From Rhodospirillales bacterium (GTDB taxonomy: Bacteria > Pseudomonadota > Alphaproteobacteria > QKFK01 > SZUA-500): a stretch of 7,053 nt of DNA. The translations under genes were made by a program, and so were the position numbers. Positions 1 to 5,823 of the stretch are shown in pieces. The stretch lies in NCBI GenBank assembly GCA_003252195.1, contig QKFK01000097.1:1-7053 (forward strand), in the 5' to 3' direction. The notes beneath the pieces are model-generated. The model was not told where the DNA came from. It did not search any database and saw only the letters and a list, made by a program, of their open reading frames with translations. Numbering within the stretch: the first letter of the stretch is position 1; the number at the start of each line of letters is the position of its first letter.

Positions 1-30
1 TTTAGGCCTAGAATGGGACCAAGAATATGA
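1..30 (+). CDS. 3' end of upstream gene, probably MacA-like periplasmic adaptor (partial)
   Basis: Frame 1 is open from the left edge and reads F-R-P-R-M-G-P-R-I before a TGA stop at 28-30. The stop overlaps the next start codon in an ATGA arrangement, the usual sign of translational coupling inside an operon. The nine visible residues are too few to identify a family. The MacA assignment rests on gene order: the MacA membrane-fusion adaptor is normally encoded immediately upstream of macB, and a basic tail is compatible with that. MacA would sit in the periplasm, bridging MacB to the outer-membrane channel. Confidence 0.55.
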   Translation, partial: FRPRMGPRI

Positions 31-1970
31 TAAAGCCAATCATAAAACTAAACAACATTAACAAAACCTATAAAACTGGTGAAACCTACTTTCACGCTCT
101 TAAAGATGTGTCTTTAGAAATTTATCAGGGTGAGTTTGTGGCAATTATGGGGCAATCTGGCTCTGGTAAATCTACCTTAATGAATATTCTTGGCTGTTTA
201 GATAAGGCAACAAGCGGGACGTATTTTTTAGAAAAAGAAGATGTTTCATATTTTAATTCTGACAAGCTAGCTTCATTAAGAAGCAAATCTTTCGGCTTTA
301 TATTTCAACGATACAACTTGCTTGCAACATCTAATGCCGAAGAAAATGTCGAGTTACCAGGGGTATATGCGGGCTTTGACAAAGACGAGAGGAATATAAG
401 AGCCAAAGAGCTTCTTGATAGGCTTGGTCTAGATGGCAGGTATGAGAGCTACCCCAACCAAATGTCTGGCGGACAACAACAACGCGTGGCAATATGTAGA
501 GCCTTAATGAACAACCCTTCAATTATTTTGGCAGATGAACCTACAGGTGCCTTAGATAGCAAAAGCGGCATAGAAGTTATGCATCTATTGCAAAAATTAA
601 ACGCAGAAGAAGGACGAACAATAATCGTAATTACCCATGATGAAAAAGTAGCATCTTATGCTCAAAGAGTTCTACATATCCATGATGGAAAAATCACCAA
701 AGAAGAAATAAATCAGAAATATACACCAGAGGATATTTCTCAAAAAGACTTCAATAAAGGCACAAATATAAGAAGCGAAATCTCTGAAATCAGTGACGCC
801 GTTAAAACCGCATTCAAATCTTTAAGGGCTAACATATTTAGAACATCGCTAACTTTACTCGGTATTATTATAGGAGTTGCATCTGTTGTAACTATGCTTG
901 CCATTGGCAATGGTAGTAAAGAACGAGTTCTAGAGCAAATCAGCGCCATGGGAACAAACTTATTATCTATACGCCCAGGGGTAATGGGTTTTAGAGGTAG
1001 TGGAGATGTCGTTAGCATGGTTTATTCTGATGCTGACGCAATTAGAAATGTAACAAATGTAATTGCATCAGTACCAGAACGTAGCGGATCATATTCTGTA
1101 AAATATAGAAGTATAGATTATAGCACCACCATAAATGGCGTTAATCAAGAATTTCCTCTTGCTCGTGATTGGAGCATAGGATTAGGTAGTTTTTTTGATA
1201 CAAGAGATGTCTCTAACCGTGCAGCAGTGGCTGTGTTAGGAAAGACAGTTGCTAACACGTTATTCCCCGAAGAAACAAATTTTATTGGCAGATACATATT
1301 AATTAAAAACATTCCTTTCGAAGTTATTGGAGTTATGAGTGAGAAAGGTGCTGCCCCATGGGGAGGAGATCAAGATGATGCCGTGTTTATTCCAATAACC
1401 ACAGGATTAAACAGATTATTTGGAAAAGAACATTTAAGAGGAATTACAGTAAAAGTAAGTGATGTAAATCAGATTGAACAAACTCAAAAAGATATTACAA
1501 CATTATTGAAAGATAGACACAGAACAGAAGATTTCCATATCAGAAACACGGCCTCGATTATAAGCACAGCAACAGAAATGCAAAACACATTAACCATCTT
1601 ATTGGGTGCCGTTGCCGCTATATCGTTACTAGTTGGTGGCATTGGAGTAATGAACATCATGCTAGTGAGCGTAACAGAAAGAACCAGAGAAATTGGTGTA
1701 CGTATGGCAACGGGGGCTCGAATGAAAGATATAATGTTGCAATTTAACACAGAAGCAACCGTGGTTTGTATTGTTGGAGGTATATTAGGTATTATAATTG
1801 GAGTAATAATAGGACTTATTATTAAGGCTCTTGGAACCCCCGTATCTTTTACAATCACACCTGCGTTACTTGCTTTTTCTTGTTCTTTATTAACAGGTGT
1901 TATATTTGGTTATTTACCTGCAAAAAAAGCTGCCAAACTTGACCCTGTTGTAGCTCTAGCTTCGGAGTAA
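27..1970 (+). CDS. macB: MacB-type ABC exporter (ATPase fused to permease)
   Basis: This is an inner-membrane ATP-driven exporter of the MacAB-TolC type, which pushes substrates (macrolides, peptides, siderophores or lipopeptides in known members) from the periplasm through the outer-membrane channel. At 647 aa it matches the usual MacB length of about 650. The N-terminal ATPase has Walker A GQSGSGKST (42-50), Q-loop Q94, signature MSGGQQQR (146-153), Walker B ending in D170-E171, D-loop ALD (175-177) and H-loop H204. TM1 lies at about 274-294, followed by a periplasmic domain (about 295-520) with MacB-like stretches (VLGKTVANTLFP, GGDQDD). TM2-TM4 lie near 522-545, 577-600 and 612-632, and the conserved TERTREIGVRMATGAR loop sits at 550-565. 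The start overlaps the previous stop (ATGA), with a weak GGGA 8 bases upstream. All catalytic residues are present. The substrate cannot be read from sequence; drug efflux and peptide export are both possible. Confidence 0.95.
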   Translation: MIKPIIKLNNINKTYKTGETYFHALKDVSLEIYQGEFVAIMGQSGSGKSTLMNILGCLDKATSGTYFLEKEDVSYFNSDKLASLRSKSFGFIFQRYNLLATSNAEENVELPGVYAGFDKDERNIRAKELLDRLGLDGRYESYPNQMSGGQQQRVAICRALMNNPSIILADEPTGALDSKSGIEVMHLLQKLNAEEGRTIIVITHDEKVASYAQRVLHIHDGKITKEEINQKYTPEDISQKDFNKGTNIRSEISEISDAVKTAFKSLRANIFRTSLTLLGIIIGVASVVTMLAIGNGSKERVLEQISAMGTNLLSIRPGVMGFRGSGDVVSMVYSDADAIRNVTNVIASVPERSGSYSVKYRSIDYSTTINGVNQEFPLARDWSIGLGSFFDTRDVSNRAAVAVLGKTVANTLFPEETNFIGRYILIKNIPFEVIGVMSEKGAAPWGGDQDDAVFIPITTGLNRLFGKEHLRGITVKVSDVNQIEQTQKDITTLLKDRHRTEDFHIRNTASIISTATEMQNTLTILLGAVAAISLLVGGIGVMNIMLVSVTERTREIGVRMATGARMKDIMLQFNTEATVVCIVGGILGIIIGVIIGLIIKALGTPVSFTITPALLAFSCSLLTGVIFGYLPAKKAAKLDPVVALASE

Positions 1971-1975
1971 ACAAA

Positions 1976-3337
1976 ATGAAAAAAACTATAATAATATTTA
2001 CCTTGTTTTTATGCTCCTGCTCATTAGAGCCTAAATACCAAAAACCAGATGTTACGACATCAAATTATTGGAAAGCCACTCAAGAATATGCCCTTGAGAG
2101 CGAAACATATTCTGAATGGTGGAAAAGTTTTAACTCACCACAATTAAACCAACTAATTGAACGTGGAGTTAAAGAAAACCTAGATTTGGCGGTTGCCATC
2201 GCAAGAGTTAGTCAATACCAAGCATTATTAAAACAAAGCAAATCAGCCAACTGGATGCAGGCTGATTTATCTGGCGGAGCAACAAGCTCTAAAACAAAAA
2301 TATCTGGCAATCCATCATCTAAAAACGATACTTATAATGGAGATTTATCTCTTTCGTATCAAATAGACATATGGGGCAAACAAAGCGCCACTGATAAAGC
2401 CGCATTAGCTAACCTTCAGGCATCAAAATACAATCAACAATCAGTTAGACTTACCGTTATATCAGAGATAGCGACAAACTATTTTCAGCTATTAAATTAC
2501 AAAGAGAGAATTAGCATTGCTAAACGCAACCTATTTAATCAACAAGAAGTTTTAGCAATTATAGAAGCACAGTTCAAGGAAGGAGCAGCCTCAGAGCTTG
2601 ACTATCGCAGGCAAAAAGCCTCAGTTGAGCAGACAAAAGCTTCTGTTGCAGAAATAAAAGATGAGTACAACCAAACCATAAATCAATTATCAGTATTACT
2701 TGCTTATAACCCTCAAGATTTACGTTTAAAATTAGAAGGAACCACTAGTGATATTAATGTTCCATATATAAGACCTATTCAACCTAATGAATTAATATTA
2801 CACAGACCTGATATTTCAAAAGCTGAGCAAGATCTTATTGCTGCCAACGCTGATATAGCCATAGCAAGAGCAGCATTTTTTCCATCTTTAGACATTGGAG
2901 CCGATGCTATAGTAAGTGGCAGTCCAACAACAACCACGTTACGCGCAATGTCTTCATTATTCGCTCCTATCTTCTCTGGTGGCGAATTAACCGCCAAAGT
3001 AAAATACTCTGAAGAGAAAAAGAGAGAGTTAATAAAAACCTATAAAAGCACTATTCTTGTTGCCTTTAAAGAAGCTGAAAATGCCTTAAGTGCTGTTAAC
3101 ACGGCTCAATTAAAATACAAATTTTTAGCAAATGCCTACATAGATTCAAACAAGTCGTACGACATATCTAAACAGCAATATATAGCTGGGAAAATTGACT
3201 TCCAAACATTGTTAGATACTCAGAGAGAAAAATTCTCTAGTGATGAAAATATGCAAAACGCAAAGTTATCTAAATTAACAGCAGCGGTAGATTTATTTAC
3301 GGCACTGGGTGGAGATTACACTAAAGTTGAAGAATAG
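1976..3337 (+). CDS. Outer-membrane efflux channel lipoprotein (NodT/OprM-type OMF)
   Basis: This is the outer-membrane channel of the tripartite pump. It is expected to trimerise into a beta-barrel plus periplasmic alpha-tunnel that docks on the adaptor. The signal peptide ends in lipobox L12-C13-S14-C15, so the mature protein is probably lipidated at C15. It is followed by the family hallmark LEPKYQKP (17-24). Two OEP repeats are visible: YQIDIWGK (128-135) with helical segments to about 245, then HRPDI (276-280), the helix AANADIAIARAAFFPSL (289-305), and YIAGKIDFQTLLDTQRE (402-418), ending in DLFTALGGDY (439-448). At 453 aa the length is typical. GGAG (1964-1967), inside the end of macB, gives a good ribosome site 8 bases before the ATG, and the 5-base gap shows an operon with macB. 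The last 17 bases overlap the convergent minus-strand gene. Its symbol could be tolC, oprM or nodT-like, so none is given. Confidence 0.93.
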   Translation: MKKTIIIFTLFLCSCSLEPKYQKPDVTTSNYWKATQEYALESETYSEWWKSFNSPQLNQLIERGVKENLDLAVAIARVSQYQALLKQSKSANWMQADLSGGATSSKTKISGNPSSKNDTYNGDLSLSYQIDIWGKQSATDKAALANLQASKYNQQSVRLTVISEIATNYFQLLNYKERISIAKRNLFNQQEVLAIIEAQFKEGAASELDYRRQKASVEQTKASVAEIKDEYNQTINQLSVLLAYNPQDLRLKLEGTTSDINVPYIRPIQPNELILHRPDISKAEQDLIAANADIAIARAAFFPSLDIGADAIVSGSPTTTTLRAMSSLFAPIFSGGELTAKVKYSEEKKRELIKTYKSTILVAFKEAENALSAVNTAQLKYKFLANAYIDSNKSYDISKQQYIAGKIDFQTLLDTQREKFSSDENMQNAKLSKLTAAVDLFTALGGDYTKVEE

Positions 3338-3800
3338 ACTTTATTTTTTCAATCCTAGAAAATGGGGCCATAAAGTTGATAGACCAACCTTCATTTCCCT
3401 CGTTTTCTGACTTCCAAACGATTTTAGATATTTGCTCTTTATATATTACATCATCATAAGGACAGTAATATAATATATAATCACCCTCCCTGCCGAGCAG
3501 AACGACATAATGCCCTTCATTATCTGGCATCATGGTTATATTTGCTATAGCCAAACCATCTTCATATATAAAACACCCTGCTTTACAAACTCCCAGCACG
3601 CCCACTGTTTCTTCTAATTTTATTTGTGATGTGCCTGTTTCTGGCGATGGGTTTAGCAGATTTAACCAATAATCATAATCATATTCTTTAGAGCATATCT
3701 GAGAAATAGTCGCCATAGACGCAACGGCACAAGAAAAATCATCCTGTTGAGGAACAAAGTATCTACGCAATATTTGTGGAATTTTATAACGAACACTCAT
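3321..3800 (-). CDS. Stand-alone C39-like cysteine peptidase domain protein
   Basis: This is a single papain-fold domain resembling peptidase C39, which in ABC bacteriocin exporters cleaves double-glycine leaders. Numbered from the start used here (159 aa), FVPQQDDFSCAVASMATI at 15-32 resembles the C39 active-site segment VPQxDxxDCGxAxLAM, giving oxyanion Q18 six residues before nucleophile C24. The catalytic His is H97 in GHYVVLLG. At the position where C39 enzymes usually have Asp-Pro, the sequence reads YYCPYDD, with Cys (113) before the Pro, so the third triad residue appears replaced. There is no signal peptide or membrane helix, so it is probably cytoplasmic. An ATG five codons upstream (at 3815) is possible. 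The inner ATG is preferred because AGAGA lies 7 bases before it and the predicted promoter would put the transcript start close to 3823. The gene converges on the pump operon and overlaps it by 17 bases. Family fit is good; activity and substrate are unknown. Confidence 0.75.
   Translation of the reverse strand: MSVRYKIPQILRRYFVPQQDDFSCAVASMATISQICSKEYDYDYWLNLLNPSPETGTSQIKLEETVGVLGVCKAGCFIYEDGLAIANITMMPDNEGHYVVLLGREGDYILYYCPYDDVIYKEQISKIVWKSENEGNEGWSINFMAPFSRIEKIKSILQL
3322..3349 (+). terminator. Possible weak terminator of the pump operon
   Basis: TAAAGT (3322-3327) can pair with ACTTTA (3338-3343) around a 10-base loop that contains the stop codon of the outer-membrane factor. Six T residues follow (3344-3349). 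The layout is that of an intrinsic terminator, but the stem is short and AT-rich, so it would be weak. It also lies inside the 3' end of the opposing gene. No better terminator was seen near this convergent junction. Confidence 0.3.
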
Positions 3801-3829
3801 AAAGACATCTCTCATTAAATGTTAATTGT

Positions 3830-3858
3830 ATTTTAAGCCCATACACATACTATATCAA
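3830..3858 (-). promoter_or_regulatory. Sigma70-like promoter for the C39-like gene
   Basis: On the minus strand, TTGATA (3858-3853, 5 of 6 to the -35 consensus) is followed after exactly 17 bases by TAAAAT (3835-3830, 5 of 6 to the -10 consensus). Transcription would begin near 3823, leaving a leader of about 23 bases before the ATG at 3800 and almost none before the ATG at 3815. The site lies in the 88-base gap shared with the divergent methyltransferase gene. Called by eye only. Confidence 0.5.
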
Positions 3859-3888
3859 CATATTCAACTTTAACAATATGGTAAAAAA

Positions 3889-4506
3889 ATGACATTTAAA
3901 ACTGAGCAAGAAACATTTTGGCACGGTGAATTTGGTGATGAATATGTCGAACGCAACCAAGGTTTACAGCTAAAAGCAGGAAACATCCATTTATTCTCAA
4001 AGATTTTTGATAGAACCAAAGATATTAAATCTGTGCTAGAGTTTGGTGCAAATATTGGAATGAACTTAGTTGCCATTAAAGACCTCTTGCCAGCGGCTAA
4101 AATAAATGCCGTTGAGATAAATGAAAAAGCTGCAAGTTGCTTAAAAGATACTATTCCTAATGCTAGCGTTTTTAACCAATCAATATTTGATTTTGACACA
4201 TCTACAAAAGCTGATTTTGTTTATACATCAGGCGTGCTGATACATATAAACCCAGATGAATTACCAAATGTATATGAGAAAATGTATGAATCATCTAATA
4301 AATACATTGCTGTAATTGAATATTACAACCCTGCTCCTGTAGCAATCTCATATAGAGGGCACTCTAACAAACTATTCAAAAGAGATTTTGCTGGGGAAAT
4401 AATGGATAAATATCCTAATCTAAAATTAGTTGATTATGGCTTTGCATACCATAGAGATAACAATTTCCCTAGAGATGATTTAAATTGGTTCTTATTGGAA
4501 AAATAG
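3889..4506 (+). CDS. SAM-dependent methyltransferase, pseudaminic-acid-associated methylase type
   Basis: This is a class I SAM-dependent methyltransferase of 205 aa, a full single-domain length. It opens with KTEQETFWHGEFGDEYVERN (4-23). The SAM-binding glycine motif is EFGANIGMN (51-59), the acidic end of strand 2 is VEINEKA (75-81), and GVLIHINPDELP (115-126) forms the post-strand-4 region. EYYNPAP (144-150), YRGH (155-158), KLFKRDFAGE (161-170) and the ending DDLNWFLLEK are characteristic, from memory, of the family described as pseudaminic acid biosynthesis-associated methylase, found in flagellin or surface-sugar glycosylation loci. The exact acceptor of this family is not established. 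No pse or other sugar genes are in the window, so it looks like an orphan or the edge of a cluster. The ribosome site is weak (TGGT, 3879-3882). The only plus-strand promoter candidate, TTGTAT (3826-3831) with TACTAT (3848-3853), is poor and would overlap the divergent promoter. Confidence 0.85.
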   Translation: MTFKTEQETFWHGEFGDEYVERNQGLQLKAGNIHLFSKIFDRTKDIKSVLEFGANIGMNLVAIKDLLPAAKINAVEINEKAASCLKDTIPNASVFNQSIFDFDTSTKADFVYTSGVLIHINPDELPNVYEKMYESSNKYIAVIEYYNPAPVAISYRGHSNKLFKRDFAGEIMDKYPNLKLVDYGFAYHRDNNFPRDDLNWFLLEK

Positions 4507-4554
4507 TATTATCTATTTATTTATCTCAAATTACAAAAATCTAAACAATAAAAA

Positions 4555-4583
4555 AGCCTCGTTTGTACGAGGCTCTCTTTTTT
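4555..4583. terminator. Bidirectional intrinsic terminator
   Basis: AGCCTCGT (4555-4562) pairs perfectly with ACGAGGCT (4567-4574) around a TTGT loop: an 8-bp, GC-containing stem in AT-rich surroundings. On the plus strand it is followed by CTCTTTTTT (4575-4583). On the minus strand the A-run at 4550-4555 gives a U-tract. It sits midway between the convergent ends of the methyltransferase and the TPR-like lipoprotein and should terminate both. Confidence 0.9.
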
Positions 4584-4594
4584 ATTACAGGCTG

Positions 4595-5209
4595 TTAACC
4601 TTTAATCTTTCCAGATTTAATGTCTTCTACCAGCCCCTTACAAGAGCATTTAGAATGTGTTTTACTACAATATCCAAATGCATCGTCTAAGTATGTTTTA
4701 GATTTTGTATTATGATACGCTTTTGCTGCACCTAAAACCATTGCTCGGTTAATATCATAAGATGTTTCAACTTTTTCTGGAGATTCTTTTTTAGCATCTT
4801 CATATATCTTTTTCATCTTTGCATAAAAACCTTTTTCCCCATTTATGCTAAGCAAGTTCAATCTCATTGAAAACAATGAGCACTCTGCTTTATCACCCAA
4901 GCAGTAGTTAATACCTTTTTCAGTCTCTGCGAGAGCTTTTTTATACTCTTTTCTAGCAGCATAAATCTTTGCTTGATATTTATATGCACACAACCATTTT
5001 TCATCACTTTCTTTAACATCACGAATTAAAGATTCAGCAAGTGCATATTGGTTTGTGTTATATGCATTAACAAATTTTTCTGTCTTTACTACCCTATAAT
5101 CGTTGCTCGCAGGTACAAGATATCCACGCGACGGCACATGAGAATTACTCGCGCACGCGCTAATGAAAAATAGCGATACAACTGATACGTATTTTAATTT
5201 TGCGATCAT
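4595..5209 (-). CDS. Cysteine-rich TPR-like lipoprotein of unknown function
   Basis: The 204-aa product starts with a basic residue pair, a hydrophobic core and lipobox I16-S17-A18-C19, so it should be a lipid-anchored, periplasm-facing protein. Residues after C19 are Ala-Ser, which favours outer-membrane sorting by the enterobacterial rule. The mature part is helical. Residues 75-100 (AYKYQAKIYAARKEYKKAL and following) fit the spacing of a tetratricopeptide repeat, with a further repeat-like helix pair upstream (44-65). Mature cysteines besides C19 are C74, C103, C110, C181, C188 and C190: an even number that could form three disulfides, with a CxC near the C terminus. The start is secure: GGAGG (5223-5219) lies 9 bases upstream. 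It shares its strand with the small membrane-protein gene, but a hairpin in the 116-base gap suggests separate transcription. I do not recognise a named family; a protein-interaction scaffold is a reasonable inference. Confidence 0.85.
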   Translation of the reverse strand: MIAKLKYVSVVSLFFISACASNSHVPSRGYLVPASNDYRVVKTEKFVNAYNTNQYALAESLIRDVKESDEKWLCAYKYQAKIYAARKEYKKALAETEKGINYCLGDKAECSLFSMRLNLLSINGEKGFYAKMKKIYEDAKKESPEKVETSYDINRAMVLGAAKAYHNTKSKTYLDDAFGYCSKTHSKCSCKGLVEDIKSGKIKG

Positions 5210-5262
5210 AAATTAATTCCTCCAAACGCATCAAACAACACACAAAGCAGATGTTAGCATAA

Positions 5263-5306
5263 TAAAAAATAATATACCACAACAATAATTGCGGTATATT
5301 ACTTTT
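5263..5306 (-). terminator. Probable terminator of the small membrane-protein gene
   Basis: TAATATACC (5270-5278) and GGTATATTA (5293-5301) form a perfect 9-bp stem with a 14-base loop. After one mismatch, A-T pairing extends through 5265-5268 with 5303-5306. Reading the minus strand, the hairpin comes shortly after the stop at 5326 and runs into a T-rich stretch (complement of 5262-5269), as expected for intrinsic termination. The stem is mostly AT, so read-through into the downstream lipoprotein gene is possible. Confidence 0.55.
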
Positions 5307-5325
5307 AACTAAATATATAATTTTT

Positions 5326-5667
5326 TTAACGAGTCTTTTTAGCCTTTGCAGCGGCAAGAGTGCTTACAGCAACATCAACAGATTTAGCCACAATTCCCCC
5401 AGCAGCTACAGCTCCAGCAAACACCACCTCTGGACTAGCGCCTGTCATTGCGCCCCATAATGTCATACCACCACTAGTTAATAATGCGGATGAGTAAACA
5501 GCTATCTCTGCTCCATTTTTCTTTGCAAAATCTTTGAGCTTATCATAGGCCATGCCAATTTTTCCTTTAGCTGCCTTTACGCCTGATGGGAAAGACGTAA
5601 CTTCTTTTCCTTCTGATTTTTTAAAAAAGGCATCCATTTTATTTTCTTTATTGCTATCTGTTGTCAT
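5326..5667 (-). CDS. Small Gly/Ala-rich membrane-associated protein, unknown function
   Basis: The 113-aa product was not recognised. The N-terminal part (1-52) is soluble and Lys-rich with an amphipathic look (KLKDFAKK at 43-50). It is followed by two hydrophobic Gly/Ala/Ser-rich segments, about 53-76 (including TSGGMTLWGAMTG) and 79-108 (including VVFAGAVAAGGIVAKS), separated by a short SPE turn, then a basic tail AKKTR. This suggests a helical hairpin in a membrane with small-residue packing (glycine-zipper-like). There are no cysteines and no signal peptide or lipobox. The start at 5667 is supported by GAAAGG (5680-5675), 7 bases upstream, and by a promoter. An internal Met11 is less likely because it lacks such a site. 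Possible roles include a holin-like or bacteriocin-like membrane peptide or a structural partner of the divergent lipoprotein, none of them demonstrated. Confidence 0.75.
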   Translation of the reverse strand: MTTDSNKENKMDAFFKKSEGKEVTSFPSGVKAAKGKIGMAYDKLKDFAKKNGAEIAVYSSALLTSGGMTLWGAMTGASPEVVFAGAVAAGGIVAKSVDVAVSTLAAAKAKKTR

Positions 5668-5674
5668 CTTTTTG

Positions 5675-5687
5675 CCTTTCTGTTTAT
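5675..5687 (-). promoter_or_regulatory. Shared leader motif at the ribosome site, minus-strand copy
   Basis: Read on the minus strand this is ATAAACAGAAAGG, ending 7 bases before the ATG at 5667 and including the Shine-Dalgarno AAAGG. A nearly identical ATAAACAGAAGG precedes the divergent gene at 5803-5814, so the two form a long-spaced inverted repeat. The match extends well beyond what ribosome binding requires. Confidence 0.5.
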
Positions 5688-5703
5688 AAATACCATATAG
5701 ACA

Positions 5704-5732
5704 AAAATAACAATTTTTTCCGTTTTTGTCAA
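5704..5732 (-). promoter_or_regulatory. Sigma70-like promoter for the small membrane-protein gene
   Basis: On the minus strand, a perfect TTGACA (5732-5727) is followed after 17 bases by TATTTT (5709-5704, 4 of 6 to consensus). The start of transcription would be near 5697, giving a leader of about 30 bases that contains the ATAAACAGAAAGG motif and ribosome site. Called by eye. Confidence 0.55.
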
Positions 5733-5748
5733 ATAATATGCAAAATAT

Positions 5749-5777
5749 TTTAGATGTTTTTTTAATAATTATATGAT
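5749..5777 (+). promoter_or_regulatory. Candidate promoter for the divergent bitopic lipoprotein gene
   Basis: TTTAGA (5749-5754, 4 of 6 to the -35 consensus) and TATGAT (5772-5777, 5 of 6 to the -10 consensus) are 17 bases apart. Transcription would start near 5784, about 40 bases before the ATG. The surroundings are so AT-rich that chance matches are likely, which keeps this tentative. A perfect AT palindrome, AAAATATTTT (5742-5751), abuts the -35 element. Confidence 0.35.
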
Positions 5778-5802
5778 AGCTTAGGCAAATAACATTTAAA
5801 TA

Positions 5803-5814
5803 ATAAACAGAAGG
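5803..5814 (+). promoter_or_regulatory. Shared leader motif at the ribosome site, plus-strand copy
   Basis: ATAAACAGAAGG ends 9 bases before the ATG at 5824, and its AGAAGG end serves as the Shine-Dalgarno sequence. It matches the 5675-5687 copy on the opposite strand except for one fewer A. This supports the chosen start and hints at common control of the divergent pair. Confidence 0.5.
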
Positions 5815-5823
5815 TTGCTTATA

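Noticed and set aside
740..1018. Minus-strand open frame inside macB
   Set aside because: It lies opposite a secure full-length MacB, is antisense to coding sequence, and has no recognisable domain or ribosome site.
1484..1858. Minus-strand open frame of 124 codons inside macB
   Set aside because: It is opposite the MacB transmembrane region; its apparent Ile/Pro/Thr-rich sequence mirrors the codons of those helices.
3870..4199. Minus-strand open frame over the methyltransferase
   Set aside because: The plus-strand methyltransferase in this place has conserved motifs from end to end, whereas this frame has none.
5160..5357. Minus-strand reading frame of 65 codons with a hydrophobic stretch
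   Set aside because: It crosses the end of the small membrane-protein gene, the terminator hairpin and the ribosome site and signal-peptide codons of the lipoprotein gene. Its hydrophobicity follows from AT-rich non-coding bases.
5326..5667. Double-glycine leader peptide as a substrate for the C39-like protein
   Set aside because: The Gly-Gly pairs in the product (66-67 and 90-91) lie inside hydrophobic segments, not at the end of a short acidic leader of about 15-30 residues, so the classic precursor layout is missing.
5742..5751. Perfect palindrome AAAATATTTT as an operator
   Set aside because: It is only 10 bases long, consists solely of A and T in a very AT-rich gap, and has no second copy. 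It is easily explained by chance.
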